Shown here piece by piece: positions 35,844 through 47,736 of a stretch of 64,000 nucleotides of DNA. The stretch lies in the NCBI GenBank assembly GCA_027382625.1, contig JAJKFJ010021187.1:1-64000 (forward strand), read 5' to 3'. Made by a program: the position numbers and the translations under genes. A model generated the notes under the pieces. The model was not told where the DNA came from. It saw only the letters and a program-made list of their open reading frames with translations, and searched no databases. Source of the stretch: Tetmemena sp. SeJ-2015. Lineage: Eukaryota > Ciliophora > Spirotrichea > Sporadotrichida > Oxytrichidae. Numbering within the stretch: the first letter of the stretch is position 1; every line of letters begins with the position of its first letter.

Positions 35844-38602
35844 ATGCTGGATTTGCAAGCAGCCAGGAATTTTCAAAAATTAGAGTCTGTAATAGTAGTG
35901 GGAGAATCAAATGCAATTCCTTGGGAGTTTCAATTTTATCCTGTAAGTGTTCACAAAATTATCCCTTAACCATATCTGTCCCTTTAATTATCTCTTAATA
36001 AATGTGCAGGTGCATATGCTTGTACGTTTGTGTATTCAAAGTAAAAAGCCACTGATCGGGTTAGGACTGGGCTTCAACTTGATCGCTCTATATTCTTCAA
36101 CTGGCTTACCATTTGACCATATTTACCTTACTGAGAGGCTATCTCCCTCAAGTGACAAACTCCAGTATATGGATCCTAAGTTAGGCAAGTACAAGAAAAT
36201 CATCATAGACGACTAATCAGGGGACTATTATCTCTTCAACCCATACGACAAAGTACTTTAACCTATGGGGCACTTAGGTTTCTTCAATAATTTTCAGCAT
36301 TAGCGAAAATAATTCGATGTGAGTCCTATGCGCTAAGATTATAGATTAAAGAGTAACGAGTGCATGGCGAAGGTTAGAAAGCTCTACATTCAGCATTCAA
36401 TTATGAAAGGACTCTCTCAAAATTAATTTAAAGTTAACTTAAAGCAGAGCCAATGGTCTGTCATTTAAGTTCCCACACTTTCATCATCTAGAGCTTTTAG
36501 TTTCAAGACTCTAGTGGAAGATGTAATATCAAAGCATTCCTTAGTCATAGAGATGAATCCTCTAGTCAGTGGAATACTGTTCGAAATTCACCCTACTGAC
36601 TCTAATTCAACTTTCATTTTCTAATAGGCATTCAAGGTGCATCTGGATCATTATCTGGCTTAAGCTTCTTTATAGAATAATAGCAATAACTCTCCGCTTT
36701 AAATAACCCCTTCCAAGGATTCATCATCAGCTCCTTACTTTAATCTTAATCGTCCAAGTGCACTTTTATAATAAGTTCCTTTTTATGCATATATATTAAT
36801 TTTTCACTCTTGTTGCGCAAGGAGTAGTAGTATTTCATTGCAAATAGCAGCACGAGTAAGCAATAGAATCAGTCAGTAATGAACTTCTATGACAAAGATA
36901 AGTCAATAAGGGACTCGATGCAATCTCAAATTGACTCTAGGAATAGTTTATTCACACAGAATGTCTTTAATAAGCACAAGCCCTAGTAAGCAGCACTCTC
37001 AGTAAATAGATCGTTAGATTTCTAAGTTAATCCCAGCTTAGAGCTTCGTTCCTCCATTTTATCGAGTGATCTTAAAGAAAACTCAACCTCAAAATAGAAG
37101 TTAGACTATACCAAAAGACTTCTTTTGAATTCTAAGATACAAGAAATTAAGACTAAAATATCCCAGGAGAAGCCTTACTTTGAGAAGAGAATTAATCAAT
37201 AGGACTCAAGTTAAGTTAGTTCAGTCAGGAATGCATCATTTTCAGACTAAAAGTTTATGAAGATAAAGTAGCAAATCAAATTTTCAAATATCAAACAGAA
37301 GGACTCATTGGAACGGAGTATTACTGAATTAAGAAAGCCAATTTTATAGCTTCATTATGATAATGAAAATATGAGAGATTTCTATTTATGATAGAAAATC
37401 AACTCTACAAGATGGAGACGACGTGAGATGTAATGATAATTTCGAAGAATATCACTTAAAGAGACTTAGATTTAGCAGGAATCTTACCACCTTGTCTAAC
37501 TATAAAGATAAAGAAAGCGCAAATGGATTAGATTCTACTCCATAGAATGGTAACTGTGAAGATAAATCTGGTACTAAGCCAAAAATGAACTATTCAGTTA
37601 GTAGTTTTAACCCAAAATAAGAACAGAGACTCCACTCTTAAGATTTTCAAGAAATAAGGTAGTCATAAAATTAACTCTAGAACATCAATTAACAATCACC
37701 AACCAAATTTCATATCAATCAAATAAGATTGTTTGCTTTCAAATTTAATACTCTAAATTTAAGTATAGAGATTAGAAGAATGGAAAGAATGATATCTTGA
37801 GGAAAATATTCAAAAGAGAACTTAATGATGATATCGTTTCTAGCTATTAACTCAGCAAGTTCAAGTTAAATAAAAATGAGATCTCCCCATAGAAACTTAA
37901 CTTTTAAGAGGAACTTTAAAATCTCACTCCCAAGCCCAAAAACTAAAAGAGCGTTAGACTTACTGACATAAGACAAAAGATACTCAAAGACGAAGGGATA
38001 AAAGATGAAAAAACTTTCACTGGATTTTAAAATAATCAGGTGAACTCCTCAGACTAAAATGAATTGAATGAAGCTCAAAACCCTACTTCTCGTAAGAATA
38101 CGATAAGGCTATCTAAAATTATTTATCTTCTTCGCCAGTGAATAAGCTTTACAAGCGTTACAAAGAATTCTAAAAATTGGAGCAGATGACATCAGCATCT
38201 GTTTCTAATTCTGGCGGCTTCTTTGCTGTAAATAGGTAAAACTCTTCTCGAATGAATTCAAAAGATGAGGCTAACCCTAAGAGATAAGGAAGCTATGAAA
38301 AGTCCGTGCAAACTCTGATTGGAGAGAAGTTTCTAAAGGAGGGGTTTCGGCCTGCAGAAGACAGGAATAAGTGGGTTGATAAAAAGGGCTTCAATGCTAT
38401 TGTGGGTGTAGCAACTACTGGAAAGGGCTTTAATCAAACTAAGTATGCTGTGAGAGATTAGAGTCTTAAAAATGAGAAAGGTCTCTTTATTGAGGAGGTC
38501 AGTGCGACTTGCGTTGCCAGAGATCCTAGTGAAACTCCGCTCTTGCATAAATTTAGAGAAAATTCTCCAAAGAAATGGCTCTTCGGAAGTTTTAAGTTTT
38601 GA
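35844..38602 (+). CDS. Large ciliate protein, unknown function
   Basis: Start proposed at ATG 35844; an upstream open stretch in the same frame ends in TGA. Intron 35943-36009 (GTAAGTG...TGCAG). The globular part (35844-36760) includes LIGLGLGFNLIALYSSTGL, SPSSDKLQYMDPKLGKYKK and IIIDDQSGDYYLFNPYDKV. An intron near 36772-36822 precedes a long S/K/Q-rich segment with three small IESs. A second folded block (38180-38600) has KWVDKKGFNAIVGVATTGKG and ends at TGA 38600-38602. I do not recognise either block; both look conserved rather than random. Confidence 0.65.
37355..37393. other. IES, pointer TTATGATA
   Basis: TTATGATA at 37355-37362 and 37386-37393; deleting 31 nt removes a TGA and joins QLHYD to RKSTLQDGD. 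Confidence 0.85.
37741..37762. other. Micro-IES (14 nt), pointer AAATTTAA
   Basis: AAATTTAA at 37741-37748 and 37755-37762, with 6 nt between. Deletion joins LFAFKF to KYRDQKNGKND and avoids a TGA near 37798. Confidence 0.78.
38110..38128. other. Micro-IES (14 nt), pointer TATCT
   Basis: TATCT at 38110-38114 and 38124-38128. Deletion joins KNTIRLS to SSPVNKLYKRY and avoids a TGA at about 38142. Confidence 0.78.
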
Positions 38603-38762
38603 AAATAAAGGATATTACCTTGTGGGGGAATTTGATGAATTTATTTTTCTCTCTAGTTAGTTCAATTATAAATTACAGATTGAAATTGGTACTAATCATG
38701 AAAAATTTCTAACAATAATTAGGATCTATTTAAAAGAAAGAAATAATTATAGCTTTTGAAAT

Positions 38763-41700
38763 ATGAAATCAAACAGACAAACTAACTTTAATAAGCAAAC
38801 CAGCAATTTTAGAATGCTATCTCCTTAAACGAATAATGCCAATGATAAATTATAACCTTCAATTTAAATTCATTAAAGGTGAATAATTTTTTTAATATCT
38901 ATTTAAACATGAATTTTTATAATTTTTGATTATTATTTATTAATTATCTTAATTTTAATGATGATATCCTAACAAAAACTTTGTCTCCAACTTCTATATA
39001 GAGCTCAATGTATTATTTTTTATATTAAATTCAAAATGGAGTAAATTTGTATAAATTAGTATTCGCCTACTCAAAGGATTTCTAACTTTCACTAAGTTGA
39101 ATATTTCACACTCTGCTTATTCAAATACTTCTTCTTAATTCATAAAACAGCACCAGGTTTTATCACAGCCAATTCAAAATTTTAATATAAGAGAAGGCAC
39201 AGAACCTTCAGAGCTATCTTAGGATTAAGCTTATGATTTGAATGAAAGCATTTAGGTAAACTCTGAAAATGTGAAAGTAGCTGCTTATTCGGGTTCTTCT
39301 TAAGGAAATAGAATGGAATAGGAGGAGAGTTGTGACATCAGCTTGAGTGTTGTGGACACATCACTCTAGATAGCATCTCAAATGGATCAACGCCAAATTC
39401 AGGAACTTAGACAGAAATATTCATTTCTAAATATTATTATTTTTATAAGAATCAATTTATTATTTAGCAGTAATCACTTGGGCAAGGTAAATCTAAAAAT
39501 CTAAGGGAATTATCTTACTTCAAACAAGCCTAAAACTATACAATCAGTCAACTCTCAATAAGATATTCAAAGGTAGGGATAAAATAATATCCATGAATAA
39601 AGCAATTTCAATACATCTGCAATTAATGAACCTCACTTCCCTAACTAATATAAAAGACAAGTGTTTAGCAAGCAATTTAAATTGTAAATACAAATAATTT
39701 TAAATTATAAATAAGATAAATTTGTCTGGTAATAATCATTATCAAACTGATGATTAGAGAAGATATGAAGAAAATAAATATGCTAATTCTAATCAAAATG
39801 AATACGGTGATGAAGAAGAAGATGAGACAGATCTAATTTGTATTGATAAAATATAAGAAATAGATTCGCATCATAACAAGTTCAGCTTTGGCACTAGATA
39901 GAGCTACGAATAGATATAGCAACAGTACTAAAATAAAAAAGTAGCAAATTCGAATTCAAAAGCTAACAAGGACTTATTAAAGTTTAAAATTAACTTTGTT
40001 TTAAATTTGACCGCAATCGTTTCAGCGCATATATTAGTGCTTAGAGAGGAGGCAAAAACATAAATTCTTCAGCCTAATAAAAAAGAAATGGTAGTAATAA
40101 AAATCAGGAACAAAGACAGTATACTTTTAAAATTGACTCAAATGAGAACAGCGACTATCAATCAAGTAAAAGATAAGAATTAGTGTTTTAAATAAATGAA
40201 TAAAATCAAAATATCCAAGATAACTATGTTTCAGCCAAATTTACCTCTGAGGAAGAGCATAAAATATAGAAAGAGTTTTATAATAAACTAGAGTTTGGAG
40301 TTCAAGAAAAATCATAGTTAATCTTTTAGAATCCCGCTGAGGATTCGCAATAATCAGATCAAGAATAGTTTGAAGAAAAGTCTTGTAGAAATAAAGTTAA
40401 TGAATCAGAGTAAAACTAGACTGCCAGTTTAATTCTTACCAGCTCCATCTAGAGAACTAGTAATTTTCCAGTAAGGAACTCGCTTTTAAAATTCTAAAAT
40501 CCAGCCATGAGGGCATATTAAAATAGCAATAATCCATATAGAACTCGCAATCTAAGCAACATCTCGAAGGAGTAAAAAAATATAAACTCTTAAACTACAT
40601 TTCTAGATAACTATCTCCCTCAACTCGCTAATTAAGAAGTAAAAGCTCAAGATTAATTATTTGAAAGAGAGCCATCAGATGAGTCAAATATAGAATTTAT
40701 AGAGCGGTAGTATTGTGAAGGTTCGAGTGAGAGTCCTTATTATAGTAGAAATTTTAATTAAAATCGGTGATTGGTTAAAATAATAAATGGATAGTTGCAA
40801 CTTCGTGTCAGTTGAAATTGCAGATTCACCCCCTGATCTGCAGCTTGTTCGATAGAGAATCAAAAATTAATATGAGTTTCTTCTTTAATCATCTTCGTAG
40901 CACCTCTCAGGAGTGAAATATGACTCGCGCATTCTTCATAATCTTCATATTCATCTTCATCGCAACTTGTGTCGCTTATAACTCTTTATTGAGCGCTCCT
41001 ACACAAAAGTTGCAAGGATAAAAAGTTCTTAGAATTTCTTGCTGAATCGAATGGTCTAATTATTATTTAAATTGGACACACTTCAACAGCCACTGATTAA
41101 AGCCATTTTAATTTAATAATTAATTTAATTCTCTTTTTTATTAAATTCTCAGCTATAATCTAAAGGCTCAAACATGAAAAGCTATTTTAGCAATACCTAG
41201 CATCCTACTTTTAAATTTACATTTTAAATAGGTATATATATATCTACTCTTGAATCTTGTTCTAGTAAGAAGAATCTAGAGAGTTAATTAGCCAGCCAAT
41301 TTATAGCTCACGACTATCTATAGCCAGAATAGTGGATGAAAATTGAAGGAGATCAAAGCATTTTTAATGAAGTCTAAAGAGATTAAAATAAAAAAAGAAG
41401 CAAAAATAAATAGGAAGTGCTTCCATAAACTCACTAAAATTTAAAGTAAAATTATTAAAAATCTCCCTACTAAAGATAAAGAAGTAATTTTAGCCCAAAT
41501 TATGCATCACCATCTCCATTAAGACAGAATAGATTCTCACAAAATAAAATGAGTTAATTGTCAAAAACTAAAACTCTTCAGAGTCCATTTCGCTCATATT
41601 AAGCATCGAGACTGTAAACTCCAGAAAATGGGAAACATTTAAATGAATTCTAAAAAGTTCAAAATATTCTAAAGGAAATATTTGAAAACTACTCAGATAA

Positions 41701-42604
41701 ATTTCAAGCAGAGGATAATTAAAAATTGCTGGGGATAAAGAAACTTCATCAAATTCTTTCAGATGCGAGTTTCTATGATTAAGTCCAGCCTACAAAAAGA
41801 TTATTTCTAAGAAATAGGATTGAGTTAATTCTAACGAGTGTCTTAGACGTTGCAAACTTGAATGCTGCTAACTTAACTCTTGAAAATTTTCATGACTTTA
41901 TAGCTTCTCTATCTATTTTTATAAACTTCTTAATTGTCCTTTAATATAATTATTCTATTGAGATTTGTTCTTCATAAAACTAGAATCCTCACTTATTGCA
42001 AGTAATAGAACAGAATTAGATAGGTGATAATTCCAAGTCGATAATAAAATTCACTAAGCTTTTTCTGAGTCCTTTGTACAAGAAAATTAAGAACAGAAGT
42101 TAAAACTTAAAAGTGTTTCTTTCAGCATGCAATTAAGTGAGTTAATAGCAGAGGGACTAGAAAAATCCAAGATTAGCACAAAACCTTAAGAAATATTGTT
42201 AAGATAATTTATCTCTCAATTAGAATGAAGTGATTGAGAGGTATCTCTAATCTTTGAAACCGAACGAAGCATGTATTAGAATCATGAGAGATAAATAAGT
42301 CTTTAGAAGTCTCAAAGATTTGTATTCTGCTTACTTTCCTCATGAAACAGCTTTTGAAAATAGTTAAAATATTGAAAGAGATTATAATGCAAAGCTTTCA
42401 CGATCTTAGATGGTTCAAATGCTAAGAGACTTTGAATTTGTGCCAAAGAAAATTCATTTAAATATTTATTAAATCTAAAATAGCTTTGTTTTCTTTCATC
42501 TATTCAATTATCCTTACTCTTATTCATAATCTAACGCAAACTCTTTATTTTTTATGCAAATACCTATATTTCTATACTGTTTATACCTAAACTTAATAAA
42601 ATGA
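38763..42604 (+). CDS. Very Q/N/S-rich protein with helical C-terminal region
   Basis: Proposed start ATG 38763; the first segment is short and the next 300 nt are hard to assign. From 39110 to 40740 the protein is disordered and dominated by S, N, Q, E and K. MITE copy 2 interrupts at 40743-41155, and reading across it is in frame (ESPYQSKGSNMKSYF). From about 41610 a single frame of about 330 codons is helical, with KLHQILSDASFYDQVQ, RIELILTSVLDVANLN and QMVQMLRDFEFVP, and ends at TGA 42602-42604. The MLRDFEFVP block resembles the NLIRDCGLL block of the downstream gene. Family unknown. Confidence 0.6.
39983..40005. other. Micro-IES (17 nt), pointer TTTAAA
   Basis: TTTAAA at 39983-39988 and 40000-40005. 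Deletion joins DLLKFK to FDRNRFSAYIS and avoids the downstream stop in the first frame. Confidence 0.72.
40743..41155. mobile_element. TA-flanked MITE acting as an IES (copy 2)
   Basis: Starts TAGTAGAAATTTTAATTAA and ends ...TTCTCAGCTA, flanked by TA (40741-40742, 41156-41157). The left end shares AAAATCGG and TTAAAATAATAAATG with copy 1, and the right end shares TTTAATTCTCTTTTTTATT. The interior is different and includes a small palindrome (GCAGAT...ATCTGC). It lies inside a coding frame and TA-to-TA removal keeps the frame. Confidence 0.75.
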
Positions 42605-43867
42605 GGGATTTTTAGATTCACAGAGATCATTTTCATTTCAGTTTATTTCAAAAAAAGAGAGAGAGAGAAAGAGATGGATATAAAAACGAAATAAAATTTG
42701 TGCAATTATTCTAGAATATCATTTTAAATTCCAGAGCTGATAGGGGGATTTAAAAATATCTATTTTTTCATAAAAAAAAGTAATCAATATGCCCTTTAAA
42801 TAGCAAAATATGTATTTCTCTCTCATGAATTTTAATGAATACAATTTTAACATTTAAATACTTTTTAAAATCTTTGGAACAAAGTAATAAGTTTTGACTT
42901 TGGGAATTCTGAAGCCTTAGTATTCACAAAAAGAGGTTATAGAATAAATATTGGGAGACTTTTCACTCTCGAGCATTAAATTTAAATATAGATAAATAAT
43001 TTATAGTTAGTTATTTTTTTAATTAATTTTTAATTGTTAAAAATCAGTGATTTATTATGTTAATAAGTTTAAGAATTTTAAGTAACTCTTCTTTATTTAT
43101 ATTAAAAACCCCCAAAACAGCAGTTTGATTATTAATTCTTTTGAAAATATCCTAGAGTTTGAAGATTAATACTTAATAGAAAGATATCGAAATGAAATTG
43201 TATTTCATTTTTTATAAATAAGTATTCTTACTCAATTTTAATGAATTAAAGAGCATTTTTTGCATATGATTTTCAAGATTGCAATGATTTATTAAATCCA
43301 AGATTCTAAAATTTCTGAAGAAGGAGATTATTCTTTATAAATTTATGTAAAAAAATTACAGCTCCGCTTTGAAACTACTAAGATTCTTTAAGCACTTATA
43401 GTCAAATCATGAAGGACTGAATCGCTTTCATACGAAAACCTAAAGAGCAAAGTAATAATTTTTGACTTTAACCCCTAGTTAAGCAAAGATAAACAAAATT
43501 CTCTAATTGTAAGGAACTGACTTATTCTCTGATTCAATTTGATTTATAAAAGCTAATTATTTAAAAATACACAGAGAATTAAAGATACCATGTAAAATCA
43601 TTTATGTTTCATGAAATAAGTAGAATGTTTGCTTTTACTTCTATCGCATTTTGGGCTGTCGAAGGGCTTTGAATTTCTAACTTTTTATTTGATAAATTAT
43701 TATTTTCAAAATTTACCATATCAGTTACTGCGATAGCCAGTTTTAACGAATTTCTTTAAGATTCTTGTGCATAAACTAACTTTGACTTTTGTTAAAGCTC
43801 CCCCAGAGGAAAAACGCTCTCGAAGCTGGATTCTTATAAAAGCCTTGATCTAGCTCATAATCATACT
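42605..43867. other. AT-rich spacer with short repeats
   Basis: No convincing coding segment. It holds a GA-rich microsatellite at about 42655-42673. A 22-nt motif beginning CAAAGTAATAA occurs at 42880 and again at 43448 with one mismatch. It may be intergenic or a large germline-limited segment. Confidence 0.45.
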
Positions 43868-45565
43868 ATGAGTGAGAGAGGAAATTAAATTTAAATAGGG
43901 TCGTAGGAGCAAGAGTATCTCAAGAATCTCTTTATTGACTACGCCTCTTCATTTATTTCATTTATGAAAATAGTTTATTCAATTGATTATAGTAAGATGA
44001 GTCTCAATGGCTTCACCAATTTAATCAGAGATTGTGGATTACTAAGTTACAAATATTTTGTTTTTTATTAAAAAAAATTATATAATTTTATCTATAAGTG
44101 ACAGAAAGGAGAATTTTAAGCTTCAGAAATGTGAAATTGAGATAATCTTCAAGCTCTCTACAAGAAAAGAATAAATTCTTACTCCTGAAAAGAAAATGAC
44201 AACTCGGGTGAGCTTATAAATTCGTTAAATAATTTTAATGAATTTCTATATGAAGCTCTCCTATTATAAATTAGAAATCACAGCAATAGAAAGAATATAG
44301 ATTAAAATTTCTGAGCAGCTAAACTTAGAGCACTATGAATTTTTAGCAATTCATTGAATCTCTATCTGAGGTAGCTAAATGCCTCAAGTTAGCAGAAAAC
44401 TCTGCATCATCTTTGAACATACTTCTTAATAACTACTTACTTCCATATGTGAATTCAAAAATAAGCATCAAGCATTTACAACTATAGCTCATACAAAATT
44501 CTTTAGTTCTCTTGGATTCAAAACATTCGATAAGTTAAAACAAAAATCAAACTTCTCTCTTTATACTTATATAAAAAGTATGGATAAATTTATAAAAGTA
44601 TGATGACTAAGATGCATGATGTGCTAGTAAAAGCAATGCGAGATATCACTAACAAAGGAGATACTCTTAACTTCAATCAATTCATAGAATTCATGAGTCT
44701 GTTTGAAATCTACCCTCAAATTTGCAATCGTCAGTTCCTGAGCTAATTATTTTCGGTTCTCGCAAGGTTTTACTCTTAAAATACTCTTCTGTCAGAAGAT
44801 TTTTCTTAGAAGAGATAATAAATTATGACTGATATCTTACATGAACAAATAGATTCTCATCTTTGTGTTGAAGGAGTTGGATTGATTGCCATTCTCTATG
44901 ACACTTCAATCGCAAAGATAGAAACCTTACAAAATAGAGCTGCTTACAAGGAAATATATCACCATAGAAAAACAATTAAATTATCCAAAATCATTGGATT
45001 CGAGTCCTCAATAAAACTTCATACACAGAAGCCCATTCTAAAATCAAGATTTTCATGTAAGCAATCAAGCTTTACTTAGATAGTTGTAGCGAGACTTATT
45101 TTAAACTGAATTGAACATGAGTGAAGAGCAAGTTGTTTATAAATATCTTGAACTGATAGAAAAGATGACCAATTTTAACAAAAATAGAGGGAGTAATCTC
45201 TCCCAATCTCGAGCTTACACATTCAGAGATAGTTATACAGTCATATTTTATATTAAGAAAGTAGTTAAGGTAAGAGTTAAAGTGAGTTTGGAGTGAGCTC
45301 TTCATCAGTGGAAAGAGAAAAGAAAAACGCTCATTAAAACTCTGATTTCGAAATTTATAAGGTTGAGCTTTTGAGAAAAATACAAAATGACTATGCTTGG
45401 TACTTTCAAGAAAAGTATCCTTAAAACTAAATTCAGAATATTTCTACTCAAAAAGGGTCAAGAGAAGTTCAAGCAGTTTAAATACTTAAAGAGCTAGGAG
45501 AAAAACATTCAAAGATCTTTTCTTCGGAAGTCCTGACAAAATTAAAATGCTATGATACAAATTGA
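43868..45565 (+). CDS. Helical protein with EF-hand-like blocks, unknown
   Basis: Several coding segments in changing frames starting at ATG 43868. They carry paired blocks of the kind MSLNGFTNLIRDCGLL, then CEIEIIF, then MNFQQFIESLSEVAKCL followed by ASSLNILLNNYLLPY, and again LNFNQFIEFMSLFEIYPQIC. This alternation of a rigid helix pair and a NFxxFIExL block is EF-hand-like but shows no canonical calcium loop. A last segment (45302-45565) is K/E/Q-rich and ends at TGA 45563. Many junctions are unassigned, and some segments could belong to a scrambled gene. Confidence 0.5.
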
Positions 45566-45760
45566 TACATTAAATCATTAGAAATAAATTTTGCCTTGCT
45601 TTCTCTTTATTCTTATATGTTATTGATTTCAAAATTTTAAATTGAAACTCTTCTTGTGTTGAAAGTAAATAAATTTCTCTTTTATGAACGTGTTTTGTAG
45701 CACTTTAATAACATCTTGAAAGAAACTCTAAATTATCAATTAAAATATTTCATAGATTAT

Positions 45761-46190
45761 TTATAAACAAAGCAATTCTGAATTCATCCACCAAGGTTGA
45801 AGAGCTGATTTGGAGCAAAGACTATGTCCTGAGTGCTGAGCAAAAGCCATTTGACTTCATACTTATCTCAGACTGGTAATCTACTCTTAATTTAACCAAT
45901 CCTTATAGTTTATTTTTCCAAGATTTTCATGACGCTTTGGTTTCCACACTTCAAGCTTTGTTAGAGCCAGAGAAGGGCCAAGTTATAATTATGGCTCCAA
46001 AAGAGGCTAAACGCTTTCAAAATTTTTGGAGAAAGCTGAAAGCATCTTTGATATTTAAATGAACACTAGTGATGTTTTCTCCTAGTTACTTAAAGATAAA
46101 TTGGTGCCTCAGTTTTTAAAGAATGAAGAAGAGAAATAAGGACAGAATGATTTCATTCCTAATTTGATAAAAATGACGTTGAAATAGTGA
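45761..46190 (+). CDS. CAMKMT: CAMKMT, C-terminal segment (scrambled MDS)
   Basis: Encodes the C-terminal half of a class-I methyltransferase: STKVEELIWSKD, FDFILISDW (the ADC-like acidic motif position), ALLEPEKGQVIIMAPK, then a C-terminal helix-strand to TGA 46188-46190. It starts at TTATAAA (45761-45767), the same 7-mer that ends the N-terminal segment at 47477-47483. Joining there gives TDGNSYQQFLINKAILNSST in frame. So the segment that follows in the protein precedes in the germline. A T-run near 46022 appears one base short for the expected frame. CAMKMT trimethylates a calmodulin lysine. Confidence 0.8.
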
Positions 46191-46297
46191 ATTACTCTCC
46201 GGCTATCTGTATTCATAGATCATTTCGAATTTCTTAATTAAAAATGTGTCACACTCATCAAATTAAATAGAAATAGTGATAATGAATCAATTAAATT

Positions 46298-46781
46298 TCA
46301 TAGATATTTCCTTGCTGCAGATTTCACTCTGTCCTCGAAGCTTTGAAGTTAAATTTTTTGATTTGATTCGTAAAATGGATTCATGACCACTTTCACGAAT
46401 AGGTCATATACCTCGTTAAAGAAATTTCTGATAGCATCTTCTCCTTTATTTTCATGCAGTAGCAAAAATCTGGAGTCTAAAAGAGTTTATTAGCCAGTTG
46501 AAGTTGAAAAATGCTATCTATTTTTGATATGATATTTAAAACATTCAGATCAGGGTTCGTGACTTACTTGAGGGAGTGAGGAGGCATGTGACTGTGAGTT
46601 CATTGAACCTGTCGACTGTCTTGAGATACATATTGTTAGAATTCCACTGCACTGTATCAACTGCATCTAAACTGGCGTGTAGGATAAAGTCATGAAGTTG
46701 CACATAGTCTTTTCTCTTTACTAGTCCTTCGAGTGGCAACTCGAATACGGGGAAATCATCCTTGCTTACGATCGTGAACAT
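46298..46781 (-). CDS. TRAPPC2: TRAPPC2 (sedlin), vesicle tethering
   Basis: Start ATG 46781 gives [18 protein letters not shown], then [30 protein letters not shown] and LTPSS. After one intron (about 46494-46548, GTAAGTCACG...CTTTTAG) come [33 protein letters not shown] and a C-terminal helix ending [13 protein letters not shown], stop TGA 46298-46300. Length (about 140 residues) and order match sedlin. It is a TRAPP-complex longin-fold subunit for ER-Golgi traffic. The whole gene is uninterrupted by IESs and sits on the opposite strand between the two scrambled CAMKMT segments. Confidence 0.93.
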
Positions 46782-46832
46782 TTACCTTAGGTTTTAATTC
46801 TGCAATTATAATTATTAAAACTTTATTATTCA

Positions 46833-47483
46833 ATGGAGCAAAAGGATTAAGAGCAGAACTCAACAACTAAAGGAGCATACAAATTCAAATCTGTAAAGGA
46901 AACCAAGTTATTGAAAGTTGATAATAGGCCAGAATAAAGACCGCTCTTGGAAAGTTGAAAACTATTCTACTCAATAAGAAAGTAGAGATATCTGAGCTGG
47001 ACTCTGATCACTTAGAGATACAAGGCCTGTTTGAAAAGGAACTGATTCAAACGCCTGAGGAAGAAAGCATCCTGAAATATTCCATCTCAGAAGATATTAA
47101 TCTACAGTTTGCGTAAGATAGCTTATTGAACTTAAGGCTTTTAGACAGAAAAGAAAAGAGATAACAATAGAAGATCTCTAGAGATGCATGGAGCAAGAAG
47201 TGGATAATACAGGCAACGTTAGTAAGTTAAAATTCTATCTTGAACTAAAAATTGTCACTATAGGAGTTTGGCCTAGTGAAGAGATTCTCGCTTACTACAT
47301 TTATTCAAATGAAGATCTTAGAAGTGGAGTTCTTTCCTCCAAAAATGTCTTAGAACTTGGAGCTGGATAAAGCGGGCTTGTAGGCTTCATGATTTCAGCC
47401 TTAAATAAAAAATTCTATCCAGAGAGTGATACCCTTAACGTCTTAATAACTGATGGAAACTCTTATTAGCAATTTCTTATAAA
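46833..47483 (+). CDS. CAMKMT: CAMKMT, N-terminal segment (scrambled MDS)
   Basis: ATG 46833. Frame changes near 46930 and 47155 suggest further small inserts. A 42-nt intron (47222-47263, GTAAGTTAAAA...CTATAG) splits DNTGNV from RVWPSEEILAYY, as in the CAMKMT motif NVxxWPAEEVLAYY. SAM-binding motif I follows (VLELGAGQSGLVGFM) with VLITDGN at the post-I position. Coding similarity ends at TTATAAA 47477-47483, whose partner begins the C-terminal segment at 45761. Sequence beyond 47483 does not continue the family. Confidence 0.8.
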
Positions 47484-47736
47484 TTTTATGAGTTAGAAAT
47501 ACCATTTTAAAATAACTTAAAATGAATTGAAGAATTTAATCATACTGCATTCTTTTAATTAAGATATCCAGATCCAATTATTTTCTGTAAATAGTCAGGT
47601 TTATCAAAAGCTTCTTGAGCTTTCTTCAATATTACACTTAAGTCCCTTCTATGTCTTTATTATCTTAAATGGAAAATTAAGACGATCTATATTTTTTATC
47701 CCTGGTTCTTTTGCTTTTACTGCTCCATTTTCTTTA

